A stretch of 64,000 nt of DNA from Caballeronia sp. NK8 (GTDB lineage: Bacteria > Pseudomonadota > Gammaproteobacteria > Burkholderiales > Burkholderiaceae): positions 372,001 to 436,000 of the forward strand of contig NZ_AP024326.1 of NCBI RefSeq assembly GCF_018408855.1, given 5' to 3'. The translations under genes and the position numbers were made by a program. Position 1 is the first letter of the stretch; each line of letters begins with the position of its first letter. Below are positions 41,815-56,903 of this stretch, in pieces. The notes beneath the pieces are model-generated. The model was not told the DNA's origin and ran no database searches. It worked only from the letters and a program-made list of their open reading frames with translations.

Positions 41815-42027
41815 GCGAGCGGCCGCAGCATCCTTTCGCAGATGCGACTCACGCCCGAGGAATCGCGGCGTTGTCTCGTCGTTTCCGAACAGGACCTGGA
41901 GGCGGTGACGAACGACATCGAACGAATTCGCGCCAGGGGATTCGGCACGCGCCATCACGAATTGATCGAGGGCACCGTAGTCGGCGCAGCGCCGTTCTTC
42001 AACAGCGCCAATCAGGTAGCGGGTTAG
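41815..42027 (+). pseudogene. IclR-family regulator relic (effector-domain fragment)
   Basis: In one frame the sequence reads 'GASGRSILSQMRLTPEE' then 'DIERIRARGFGTRHHELIEG' and 'VVGAAPFFNSANQVAG' before a stop. That is the middle of the IclR C-terminal domain (usual G-x-A-L-L-A, I-R-x-x-G-Y, E-x-x-x-G, A-A-P-V-F). The DNA-binding domain and the last ~50 residues are absent. It follows the LacI stop by about 55 bases. Confidence 0.6.
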
Positions 42028-42076
42028 ATATGCGTTTTTGGCCCCGGCGTCCGGGTCACGGAAGAGATCTTCGACC

Positions 42077-44239
42077 CTAGGCTGGCCGCCCTTCGCCTTC
42101 GGCATCCGCGCCGCCCCGCATGACGTGCGTCGCAATCAGGTCGACCAGCGAGGCGAGATCCGCGGGCTTGATCAGATGATGATCGATGCCGGCCGACTTT
42201 GACCTGAGACGGTCCTCGTCCTGACCATAACCGCTCAACGCAATCAGAAGACAATCGCCGAGGTCAGTGTCGGCACGAATGGCCTTTGCAACTTCGTACC
42301 CGTTCATGCCTGGAAGGCCGATGTCGAGCACGGCAACCTGAGGCGCGAATTTGCTGGCGAGCGCAAGCGCGGAGACACCATCGTGCGTGCATTGCACCTG
42401 ATATCCATGCAGTTCGAGAAAGACCTTGAGGCTCTCCGTGGACGCGACGGAATCGTCCACGACGAGCACCCGTGCGCCACCTCTGCGACGCATCGGAAAA
42501 ATATCGGCGACAGGAGCCGGTATGCCGGTTGCAATCGATGCCGGCAACTCGACCGTGAACCTGGCGCCCCGTCCGCGGCCGGCGCTCCAGCAGCGGATCG
42601 AACCGCCGTGCAGCTCCGTCAGATGGCGGGCAAGCGTAAGCCCGATTCCCAGGCCGCCCTGCGCGCGATCTAGCGCGCTGTCGCCTTGCGCAAAGAGCTC
42701 GAAGACGCGCGGGAGCAGCTTCGAATCGATGCCCTCGCCGTCGTCGGTGACGGTGATCACCGCGTTCCCCTTCGAAAAAGCCGTCGAAAGATTGATGTGC
42801 CCGCCGGGCGGGGTGAACTTCGAGGCGTTGTTCAACAGATTCGCAATGACCTGCGTGAGACGAACGACATCGCCTTCCACCATCAGATCGCTCGTGCAGG
42901 TCTCGCAGGAGAACGCCTGCGAGCGGGCGGCGAAGTGCGGCCGGCTGGTTTCGATTGCACGATCGACCACGACTCGCAGCGAAAGCGGCTTGCGCTGCAA
43001 CGCCACCGCGCCGCGCGCGATCCGCGATACGTCGAGCAGATCGTCGACGATGCGTACCATGTGATCGAGCTGGGTACCTATGATTCCGGTCGCCCAGGAC
43101 ATGACCTTTGCATCGCCCGGCTCCGTGTTCTTCATCACGCTCACCGCGTTGGAGATGGGTGCAAGCGGATTTCGGAGTTCATGGGCCAGCATGGCGAGAA
43201 ATTCATTCTTGCGCCTGTCCTCGTCACGCAGGGCGGAGAACAAGAACGCGTTCTCGAGCGCGATGGACGCACGGCTCACGAACTCGGTGACGATGGGCGC
43301 CCGCTGATGATCTCCCTCGCAGTGCACAGTCCCGAATGCGATGGCTGCCTTTCGCTGCGCGCCGCTCAAGAGCGGGTGAAATCTGATTTCCTCGAACTTG
43401 GCCGGGTTCTTCCCTTGCGCCTTGTCGCTTTGAAACTCGAAGATACGGTCCGCCCCGGCCCGGCACACGAGACTCTCGCCCTTGTCAACGGTCTGTCTCG
43501 CGAGCTCGAAAAATTGCTCCGTCGCAGCCATGGTCTCGATCGCACGACCGCTAGCCGGGTCGATCAGCGCGCGGGCAGCCGGCCCCCAGCGCAGCGACGT
43601 CCTCGGGAGCTGTTCGCCGTCCAGTTCGAGATAGACGCAGGCGACGTCAGCCAGTGCCGGCACCGAAGTATCGAGGATGCGGGAAAGGGTCGTCTGCACA
43701 TCCAGCGAGCGCGTGAATAGATGACTCACGTGCGCCAGGAAATCGGCGCGCTGGCGAGCCTGGTCGGCGGACGCGCGTTGCGCCTCCGCCCGCGCGAGTT
43801 CCTCGCGCTGCGCGGCCCGCGCGCGCAGCTCGCGGTTCATCCTGTACATCTGCACGAACACGCGTACCTTCGCGCTGAGAATCTCCGGCACGACGGGCGA
43901 CGAGATATAGTCCACCGCCCCCAGCGAATAGCCTCGAGCCATTTCGGCATCGTCCACATACGCTGTGACGAAGATGATCGGGGTCGATGCCGTCCGACGA
44001 TATGAACGCAGCATGCTGGCCGTCTCGAAGCCATCCATGTCGGGCATGTTCACGTCGAGCAATATGACGGCGAAGTCCTGTTGCAGCACCGCCTTCAGCG
44101 CCTGCCGCCCGGACGACACCGTCACCACTTCCTGATCCGGTCCCTCGAGCACCGTGCGCAGAACGACGTGCTGGCTCGGCAGGTCATCCACTACGAGGAT
44201 GCTCACCTTCTCCTCCGGAGATGATTCGAACATGGCCAT
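42077..44239 (-). CDS. Hybrid sensor kinase: receiver-GAF-HisKA-HATPase-receiver (720 aa)
   Basis: Order of domains: receiver (about residues 5-125; phospho-Asp in 'VILLDVNMPDMDG'), an Arg/Ala-rich coiled coil, GAF-like domain (about 165-330), HisKA with the phospho-His in 'LAHELRNPLAPIS' (about 355), HATPase_c ('LLNNASKFTPPGGHI', 'GGLGIGLTLARHL'), and a C-terminal receiver (Asp in 'VAVLDIGLPGMNG'). It has no membrane segments and so is cytoplasmic. ATG 44239 has AGGAG eight bases upstream, and that AGGAG contains the stop TAG of the preceding giant kinase. The two are probably one signalling pathway. Confidence 0.9.
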   Translation of the reverse strand: MAMFESSPEEKVSILVVDDLPSQHVVLRTVLEGPDQEVVTVSSGRQALKAVLQQDFAVILLDVNMPDMDGFETASMLRSYRRTASTPIIFVTAYVDDAEMARGYSLGAVDYISSPVVPEILSAKVRVFVQMYRMNRELRARAAQREELARAEAQRASADQARQRADFLAHVSHLFTRSLDVQTTLSRILDTSVPALADVACVYLELDGEQLPRTSLRWGPAARALIDPASGRAIETMAATEQFFELARQTVDKGESLVCRAGADRIFEFQSDKAQGKNPAKFEEIRFHPLLSGAQRKAAIAFGTVHCEGDHQRAPIVTEFVSRASIALENAFLFSALRDEDRRKNEFLAMLAHELRNPLAPISNAVSVMKNTEPGDAKVMSWATGIIGTQLDHMVRIVDDLLDVSRIARGAVALQRKPLSLRVVVDRAIETSRPHFAARSQAFSCETCTSDLMVEGDVVRLTQVIANLLNNASKFTPPGGHINLSTAFSKGNAVITVTDDGEGIDSKLLPRVFELFAQGDSALDRAQGGLGIGLTLARHLTELHGGSIRCWSAGRGRGARFTVELPASIATGIPAPVADIFPMRRRGGARVLVVDDSVASTESLKVFLELHGYQVQCTHDGVSALALASKFAPQVAVLDIGLPGMNGYEVAKAIRADTDLGDCLLIALSGYGQDEDRLRSKSAGIDHHLIKPADLASLVDLIATHVMRGGADAEGEGRPA

Positions 44240-44250
44240 GGCCGGCGCTC

Positions 44251-50283
<6,033 letters not shown>

Positions 50284-51058
50284 ACGATTCCCTTGTAGGC
50301 TGGCTTGCTCTTGTAGCGCATCAGGCTGGAGTTGTAGGAAACCGAGTTTCGGCTTCAGCAGGTCGCCCGTTTGCGTTCGCGCGCGATGCTATATCAATAC
50401 ACATTAAGCGATGCTGAAAGCGACGGCGCATCCAATTACTGAGACGAAACGCGCTCAGTTCGATGGCGGAACGGTATTAGTTACCACGTCGCAAGAGAGT
50501 ATGCATTTACTTCGGAGCCGGCGCCATCGATGATCTCGGCCACGACAAAAGTCACCTTGAACCGCTCACGCGCTTTCCCTTCGACCATAGGAAGATCGAC
50601 CGGCGATTTTCCAATCACAGGTGCGCCGGGTCGGAGTCGGTTGGAGTACCGTTCGCGCAAGGATATCTGTATCGGCGGCCGTTGAAGGCACAACTACTCG
50701 CAGCGCCCTTAACGCATGCGGAGCGACGACCGACTGACTTGACAGCCGTTTGGACAGAGGATGTAAAAGCGGTCGAATACGTTTGTCGTGGGGCTTTAAC
50801 GTTTCTAAAGCTGCACGTTGGCAAACTCGTCGGCGGCCGGTTGTCCGGGCCCGGATATGGGCGACGTGCCAAACAGGTCGGAGCGGATCAAGATATCGGC
50901 AAAAGGCGTTCGCGACGCCCTTTGACGAATATAGGCCGTCCTCAGCCCCGCTCAGAAGAATCAGCGTCGTGTGCGACGCGTCGCCATCGTGCCATCGATA
51001 CTTTGATTTCCTGCTCTGCGGTGATTGCGACGACACGAGACGGCATGCGCGCTCGGGC
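50284..51058. other. Intergenic region upstream of the giant kinase, no gene recognised
   Basis: A 775-base stretch. The first 200 bases are AT-richer and must hold the kinase promoter (reverse strand). A reverse frame at 50481-50693 (70 codons) has a protein-like second half ending 'EVNAYSLATW' but no family I recognise. Longer open frames here look like compositional shadows. Confidence 0.4.
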
Positions 51059-51753
51059 TCAATGGAAGCCGCCCTGGTGTAACTGCTTGATGATCAACGT
51101 CGCGAGATAGCGCGGTTCATCGAACATCGTCGCGAGTTCGAAAAAGAACAGAAAGGCAAGCATGTAACCCGCGGCCGGCCGATATTCCATGAATCGCACG
51201 AAGAACGGCGCAAAGCGGGTGCGTATCGGCGCGCGCGAGAGGAGCCATGCGCAGACGGCGCCGATGGCCGCCCCTCCGATGACGTCAGTCGGATAATGCA
51301 ACCCCAGATAAACGCGAGGCAGACACACGAAGACCACGCAATGCACAATCGCGAGCACACCGATCCATCGCCAGACCAGGAAAATGCCGACGGCTATCGC
51401 CATCCAGAGCGAGGCATGGTCGCTGGGAAACGAACTCCACAGGCGCATGCCTTCACCGGTCTTGTCGGCCAACGGAAACGACAAATGAATGGAGGGGTCG
51501 TAAAGCGGACGGAGTCGAAACGGCAGCGTCAGCGCGAACAAGCGGCCGAGCAAGAATGCCAAGAGCCCGGCGCATAGGATCGCGACGACAGTCTCACGGC
51601 GCCATTGCTGTGCTTCTCCCGGCTGGAACCACATGGCACACAGAATGGCTAGCGGGACCACGCCTTTGGTGAAGTTGAACTCAGAGTGAACACGAAGGAC
51701 GATGCCGCGATATGGACAACCCAGGTTTGAACTGCCGTATCAAAAGCGGTCAT
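51059..51753 (-). pseudogene. PAP2-family phosphatase gene with frameshifted 5' end
   Basis: The body (51059-51661) carries the lipid-phosphate phosphatase motifs: 'FRLRP', 'SSFPSDHASLW' (PSDH at residues 79-82 of the open frame) and 'RVYLGLHYPTDVIGG', with several hydrophobic helices. It resembles undecaprenyl-pyrophosphate phosphatases of the BcrC type. A good N-terminus, 'MTAFDTAVQTWVVHIAASS', starts at ATG 51753 in a different frame and should join at 'EFNFTKGVVPL'; an indel near 51690 separates them. If translation starts at GTG 51661 a 200-residue protein lacking the first segment could still be made. The active-site residues are intact. Confidence 0.65.
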
Positions 51754-51966
51754 GCCTCGCGTCTCCGTCAGAAATATGTCGTTAGTATTAAAGCGTACGT
51801 TTGCGGCGGGGCAATCGTACGTTGAATACCTCGCATAAATCAGAGGATTGTGCTGGCGATGCGTTCAAGCGAGCGTCCGAGCGCTTCTAATGGCGCGCCA
51901 GGCAACGGCGCCTTTCGTTGGGATTACACCGGGTCGGTGTCTCGCCTTACTGGACCCATTCGATGG

Positions 51967-51992
51967 CTCAAACGGGCGATAACCGCCCTTGC
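51967..51992 (-). terminator. Possible terminator of rhlE
   Basis: On the reverse strand GGGCG and CGCCC (51988-51974) form a 5-bp stem with a 5-base loop, followed by GTTTG. It lies about 60 bases after the rhlE stop. The stem is short and the T-run poor, so the call is weak. Confidence 0.3.
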
Positions 51993-52049
51993 TCATCGGA
52001 TGGTCGGCAAGTCGGTTGTCCCAGAGCCGGCGTTTCTCATCCCGGCGCA

Positions 52050-53495
52050 TCAAGGTTGGCGTTTGCTGCGGCCGCCAGCGGGCTTGCCGGCCGGCGTACG
52101 TGAACCCGCCACTGGCTTGCTGGCAGGTTTGCTGCGTCGCTTTTGTGCGCTGAATGGATTAGCGCCGGACAGGCTTGTGCCTGTTCCGCCGGCCACAGCG
52201 CGCTGCGCGGCAGGCTTGCGTTTGTCCTCGCCGCTTTGCGGGCGCGTTTTTTTGGTGAGCTTTTGCATGGCGCCCGGCGCAGCTTGCGGCACTTTGGGCT
52301 TCTTGGGTTTTTTGGGTTTCTTGATGATCTGGCCCGTCGCGCTGGTTTGCGGCACGCGATGTTCGGCTTCAAAGCCCGGCTCTTCTTCGCGCGGCAGTGT
52401 TTGCCGAATCAACGCTTCAATCGCAGCCAGTTGCGGCGCTTCATCGGCACACACGAGGGACACCGCCACGCCGCTTGCGCCCGCACGGCCAGTACGCCCA
52501 ATACGATGCACATAGTCTTGGGCCACGATCGGCAGATCGACGTTGATCACCAGCGGCAGGTCGTCGATATCCAGCCCGCGCGCGGCCACGTCGGTGGCGA
52601 CCAGCATATTCACTTCGCCCGTCTTGAAGCGCTCCAGGGCACGCAGGCGCGCGGGTTGCGGTTTGTCGCCGTGAATGGTGTCGACCGCATAGCCCGCTTC
52701 ATCCAGCATGGCCGCCAGGTAATCCACGCCATTGCGTGTTTTGACGAACACCAGCGCGTGCTCCCACTTGTTCTCAGCCACAAGGTGCATGAAGAGTTCA
52801 GGTTTGTTCCGCTTATCGACCGGCACCACCCATTGCTCGATGTTGCCGGCCGCGGCATTGGGCGGGCTGACGCTGATATTGACGGGGCTGCGCAGAATGC
52901 TCGCCGCGATGGCGCGAACATCATCGGAAAACGTGGCGGAGAACAGCAGGGTCTGTCGCCGAGCGGGCAAGGCAGCAAAGACGGCGTCGAGTTCGCGCGC
53001 AAAGCCCAAATCCAGCATGCGGTCGGCTTCATCCAGCACCAGCGTTTGTACTTCATCGAACTGCACGGCGTTCTGGCGATTGAGATCTAGCAAACGGCCC
53101 GGCGTGGCAACGAGCACATCCACGCCTTTGCGCAACTTCATCATCTGCGGGTTGATACTCACACCGCCGTAGGCGGACAGAAATCGTAAGTCGAGGTCTT
53201 TGCCGTACTCGATAAAGCTTTGCAGCACTTGTTCGGCCAGCTCACGCGTGGGCACCAGAACCAGAACGCGCGCGCGGTTGCTGGACACGGCCGGGCCATG
53301 TTGCATCAGCCGTTGCAAAAGCGGCAACGCGAAACCCGCCGTCTTGCCAGTGCCGGTCTGTGCCGCCGCCATGACGTCCTTGCCACTGAGCACAACAGGA
53401 ATCGCCTTGACCTGCACCGGCGTAGGTGTCTGGTAATTGAGGCGCTGCAAATTACGCAGCAACGGATCGATCAGGCCAAGCGAGGCAAAAGACAT
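52050..53495 (-). CDS. rhlE: DEAD-box RNA helicase RhlE (481 aa)
   Basis: ATP-dependent RNA helicase acting in ribosome assembly and RNA turnover. Motifs in order: Q motif 'YQTPTPVQVKAIP', motif I 'AQTGTGKT' (about residue 40), 'VATPGRLLDL', motif II 'VLDEADRMLDLGF', motif III 'SATF', and motif VI 'HRIGRTGRAG'. The ~100 residues after the helicase core are Lys/Arg/Pro-rich ('KKPKKPKKPKVPQ'), a disordered RNA-binding tail usual for beta-proteobacterial RhlE. It is a single-gene unit. Confidence 0.93.
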   Translation of the reverse strand: MSFASLGLIDPLLRNLQRLNYQTPTPVQVKAIPVVLSGKDVMAAAQTGTGKTAGFALPLLQRLMQHGPAVSSNRARVLVLVPTRELAEQVLQSFIEYGKDLDLRFLSAYGGVSINPQMMKLRKGVDVLVATPGRLLDLNRQNAVQFDEVQTLVLDEADRMLDLGFARELDAVFAALPARRQTLLFSATFSDDVRAIAASILRSPVNISVSPPNAAAGNIEQWVVPVDKRNKPELFMHLVAENKWEHALVFVKTRNGVDYLAAMLDEAGYAVDTIHGDKPQPARLRALERFKTGEVNMLVATDVAARGLDIDDLPLVINVDLPIVAQDYVHRIGRTGRAGASGVAVSLVCADEAPQLAAIEALIRQTLPREEEPGFEAEHRVPQTSATGQIIKKPKKPKKPKVPQAAPGAMQKLTKKTRPQSGEDKRKPAAQRAVAGGTGTSLSGANPFSAQKRRSKPASKPVAGSRTPAGKPAGGRSKRQP

Positions 53496-53725
53496 GCACG
53501 TATTCCGGGGTAAAACCGCAATTTTAGCGGTTACCGCGTTGATCGCGCCGCGCAGGCCGATCGACGCCAGGGACGCCTCAGGTGCTTGGTCAGACTCTGT
53601 CTCGAACTGAACTTGAACCTCGTCATCGACGGAAGGAAGCCATTCTCCAGGCCCGAAACACGCGCGGTGAAACGATCCTTCCGTCAGGGCAATCTATACC
53701 AGCGCTAATGAAATTCTGGCACGCA

Positions 53726-54658
53726 TCAGTAGTCCCACTGCACCGGTATGAAACGAAAGCCGTCACCGTTCTTTGCGACGTGACCGATGGACGGGAACGC
53801 GATATGTGCAGCGGCCAGCAGAGCGCCCGTTTTAGCGGCTTCGTCCAGCAGCGCCACCCGTACGTCCGCGGCCACTTCGGGATCGTGCTCGAAGCCATTC
53901 TGCCAATCGGGATGGTCGAAACCGACTTCGAAGATCGCGTCGCCTACGAAAGTCAGCCTTTCTCCGCCTGATGCGACGTCCACGACGCAGTGTCCCGGTG
54001 TGTGCCCACCCGTCACGCGCGCCTTCACGCCCGCCGCGACCTCGACGGTCTGATTGAACTGCACGATGTTTTCGCTGTATCGCTCCATGAACTTCGCGGC
54101 AGCCTTGCGAAGCGCGGGGGGCACCGTTTCCGGCATCACTGTCCTGGTGAAGTCCGGATTCTTCCAGAATTCCACTTCCGCAGCCGACACGTGGATGCGC
54201 ACTTCGGGGTTCAGCCTGGCCTTGACTCCGTCGACGTTCAGCCCACCGACGTGATCCATGTGCATATGCGTGATCACGATATCGGTGATCGCTGCCAGGT
54301 CGATGCCGGCCGATTCCAGGCGCATGACCGATCGACCGGCACGCGTGAAGTATTCGAAACCGTCACCCACGCCTGAGTCGATCAGGATTACGCGTTCTCC
54401 GCTGCGCACGAGCGCAATATTCAACGCCCAGTCGAACGTGTCACGTTGCAGGAAACGACCGTCGAACCAATCATTGCGGTCAGCTTCGCTCGCGTTAGTG
54501 GACATGGTGGAGGTGGGCAGCGGCAGAATGCCGTCGCTGATCATGACGACGTCGACGTCGCCCACGCGCACGGCGTAGCGCGACGGCACGAGTTCGCCAG
54601 AACCTTCCTTGCCAAAGCTGGCGGTAACCGGCCGGACGTTGCGGGTTGTTTCTCTCAT
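53726..54658 (-). CDS. Metallo-beta-lactamase-fold hydrolase (310 aa)
   Basis: The metal site HMHMDH is at residues 131-136, with later ligands in 'GGHTPGH', 'FVGDAIF' and 'AAHIAFPS', the pattern of the lactonase / methyl-parathion-hydrolase-like branch. The first ~30 residues precede the fold and show no clear signal peptide. Start ATG 54658 has AAGGAG upstream. The substrate could be a lactone (including acyl-homoserine lactone) or an ester; sequence alone does not decide. Confidence 0.88.
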   Translation of the reverse strand: MRETTRNVRPVTASFGKEGSGELVPSRYAVRVGDVDVVMISDGILPLPTSTMSTNASEADRNDWFDGRFLQRDTFDWALNIALVRSGERVILIDSGVGDGFEYFTRAGRSVMRLESAGIDLAAITDIVITHMHMDHVGGLNVDGVKARLNPEVRIHVSAAEVEFWKNPDFTRTVMPETVPPALRKAAAKFMERYSENIVQFNQTVEVAAGVKARVTGGHTPGHCVVDVASGGERLTFVGDAIFEVGFDHPDWQNGFEHDPEVAADVRVALLDEAAKTGALLAAAHIAFPSIGHVAKNGDGFRFIPVQWDY

Positions 54659-55005
54659 TTCAGTACTCCTTTTCCTTCGGTGGGTAAGCCGCACTGGGCG
54701 GCCGGCTCACGAGCACGGTCACGCATCTGACGCTTCGGTTTGCCCGTGATTCGACCGACCGCGTGACAGATGCTACTCATGAGAGAAGATCGCCAGTAGC
54801 ATCGCGATTGCGTACAGGATGTTGTCCCACCGGCAACAATCAACGAGGACCGGTACGACGGCGCCGGCCTCGGCTTTGTCGACGGCCTCACGCGGTCATG
54901 AGTGTCGCCTCCTCACCAACGAGCGTCCGGTGCGGGCCATCGTCGTGCAGCGCCCGCGCGATCGGCATGGTTCGCTCTATTCAAGAAAGCGTGCCGATCG
55001 CTTCG
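54659..55005. other. Intergenic region, no gene recognised
   Basis: A 347-base gap between the hydrolase and LysR genes, both leftward. It must hold the hydrolase promoter. A reverse-strand frame ending 'GEEATLMTA' at about 54898 looks like the end of some gene but cannot be assigned. Confidence 0.35.
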
Positions 55006-55896
55006 CTACTCGCCGCGCGCAAGGCTCGCCGCGACCGCCTCATCCGCGCATTGCAACAAGCCCTGAATCAGGCGCGCTCGCGGCGATGCCCTTTGCCACA
55101 CCATGCCGAAGCGGCGCGGTTCCGTCCGAACCGGCAACGCGAGCCGCGCGACGGAAAGCGCCGACGTCATCGGCGAGACGATGTCCGGCACCAGCGACAC
55201 GCCGAGGCCGCGATCGACCATCATCGCAATCGCCATCAGCGCGTTCAGCTCGAAAAGCTCGTGCGGCACGATGCGTGCGGCCTGCAAGTACCGATCCGCC
55301 TGCTTGCCGCCGCCGAGCGTGCGGTCATAGCGGATGAACGGCTCGCGCCGCAGCAGTTCGTGCGGGTCTTCGTGCGCAAGCCGCGCCGGCGCGAGCACGA
55401 CGAGCGGCTCCTCGCGCAGCAGATGCCAGTCGTATGCCTTGGGCAGCGCGAACGCGGGATGCAGGCAGATGGCGACATCGAGATCGCCGCGTTGCAGCGT
55501 GTCGTAAAGCTCCATCGAGGTGCCCGCGCGAATCAGCAACTTCGCGCGCGGGAATTCGCGCGCGAAATTGGCCAGCACATCGGGCAGCAGGCTCAGAAGC
55601 GCCGTCGTGATCGTGCCGATGCGCAGTTCACCCGTCGCCTCGCCTTCGAGCGCATGCGCCTTCAGATCCGCGAAATCCGCGACGAGACCCCGCGCCCGCT
55701 CGATCACGCGATGCCCCGCCTCGGTCGGCATCACGGTGCGGCCGGAGCGCACGAAGAGCGCGATGCCCAGTTCGCGCTCGAGCGCCGACATCTGCTGCGC
55801 GATCGCCGCCGGCGTCACGCCGACGCGGCGCGCGGCCTCCGCCATCGATCCCGTATCGACGACGAGCAGCAGATTGGAGAGAAATGCCGTGTCCAT
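55006..55896 (-). CDS. LysR-family transcriptional regulator (296 aa)
   Basis: The winged helix-turn-helix (residues 1-60) contains 'SMAEAARRVGVTPAAIAQQM', followed by the effector-binding domain. It is divergent from the CitE-like/CoA-transferase operon with 99 bases between start codons, the standard arrangement for a LysR activator of that operon. An imperfect inverted repeat lies in the gap. Confidence 0.92.
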   Translation of the reverse strand: MDTAFLSNLLLVVDTGSMAEAARRVGVTPAAIAQQMSALERELGIALFVRSGRTVMPTEAGHRVIERARGLVADFADLKAHALEGEATGELRIGTITTALLSLLPDVLANFAREFPRAKLLIRAGTSMELYDTLQRGDLDVAICLHPAFALPKAYDWHLLREEPLVVLAPARLAHEDPHELLRREPFIRYDRTLGGGKQADRYLQAARIVPHELFELNALMAIAMMVDRGLGVSLVPDIVSPMTSALSVARLALPVRTEPRRFGMVWQRASPRARLIQGLLQCADEAVAASLARGE

Positions 55897-55914
55897 CGGA
55901 TAGATTTACTTTTC

Positions 55915-55945
55915 TTTAAAGATAGCTGTGGATAGTTTATCTAAA
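55915..55945. promoter_or_regulatory. Candidate LysR operator in the divergent gap
   Basis: TTTAAAGATA (55915-55924) and TATCTAAA (55938-55945) form an inverted repeat with one bulged A, in an AT-rich island between the two start codons. It has the size and place expected for a LysR binding site. Confidence 0.4.
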
Positions 55946-55995
55946 ACGTGAGCATCCGTAGACTGGGCGGCATATCGAAAAATGAAGGGAGACAC

Positions 55996-56889
55996 ATGAG
56001 AAGCAAGCTCTTCGTGCCGGCCTCGCGCCCGGAACTCTTCGCCAAGGCGCTCGCGAGCGCCGCCGACGCCCTCTCGTTCGATCTGGAAGACGCTGTTTCG
56101 CACGAGCGCAAACCGCAGGCGCGCGCCGATTTGCGCGCGCTGCTCGCCACCGACGACGCCCTCGCGAGCGACAAGACGCTCATCGTGCGCGTCAATGCGC
56201 TATCGACGCCGCACTTCGCCGCCGATATCGACGCCGTCGCGCGCAACGGCGTGTCCCTGATCAATCTGCCGAAGCCCGAGCATCCCGACGACGTGCTGGC
56301 GGCCGCCGCGGCCCTCGAAGCCGCCGAGCGCGCGAACGGCGTCACCACGCCGATCGGCCTGCTGCTCAACGTCGAGTCGCCGCGCGCATTGCACATTGCC
56401 GCGGAACTGGCGCTCGCGCATCCGCGCGTCGCGGGCTTGCAACTCGGCCTGGGCGACCTGTTCGAGCCGCTTTCGATCGCGCGTCGCGAAACGGCCGCGA
56501 TCCAGCAGGCGATGTTCGCGCTGCGCATCGCGGCAGGCGAAGCCGACGTCTTCGCCTACGACACCGCGTTCGCCGACATCGAGGACAGCGACGGCTTTCG
56601 CGCCGAGGCGCGGATGGCGCGCGCATTCGGTTTCATCGGCAAGAGCTGTATTCATCCGAGCCAGATCGCGATGGCGAACGACGTGTTCCGTCCATCCGAT
56701 GACGACATCGCGCATGCGGTGCGCGTGGTCGAAGCCGCGCGCGAGGCGGATGCGAAAGGCATCGGCGCGTATCTCGTCGACGGAAAGATGATCGACCCGC
56801 CCTTTGTCGAGCGGGCACGCGTGCTCGTCGCGGATGCCGTGCGGCTGGGTCTGCTCTCTGAAGCTCAGCGCGCCTCGGCAAGAATCTGA
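55996..56889 (+). CDS. CitE/HpcH-family CoA-ester lyase (297 aa)
   Basis: TIM-barrel lyase of the citrate/malyl/citramalyl-CoA lyase group. 'RSKLFVPASRPELFAKAL' opens the barrel, 'DALSFDLEDAVSHERK' carries the metal-binding acidic residues, and 'GFIGKSCIHPSQI' is the typical C-terminal CoA contact. Members cleave beta-hydroxyacyl-CoAs into acetyl-CoA or propionyl-CoA plus a keto acid. Next to a class III CoA transferase this suits an activate-then-cleave route such as citramalate or a relative. ATG 55996 follows GGGAG. Confidence 0.9.
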   Translation: MRSKLFVPASRPELFAKALASAADALSFDLEDAVSHERKPQARADLRALLATDDALASDKTLIVRVNALSTPHFAADIDAVARNGVSLINLPKPEHPDDVLAAAAALEAAERANGVTTPIGLLLNVESPRALHIAAELALAHPRVAGLQLGLGDLFEPLSIARRETAAIQQAMFALRIAAGEADVFAYDTAFADIEDSDGFRAEARMARAFGFIGKSCIHPSQIAMANDVFRPSDDDIAHAVRVVEAAREADAKGIGAYLVDGKMIDPPFVERARVLVADAVRLGLLSEAQRASARI

Positions 56890-56903
56890 AAGGAGAAGGT
56901 TTC

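Noticed and set aside
42035..42060. Terminator between the IclR relic and the kinase operon
   Set aside because: The stem (CCCGG/CCGGG) is only five bases and no T-run follows on either strand.
54763..55935. 390-codon plus-strand frame opposite the LysR gene
   Set aside because: Antisense shadow; the LysR gene on the minus strand has a complete helix-turn-helix.
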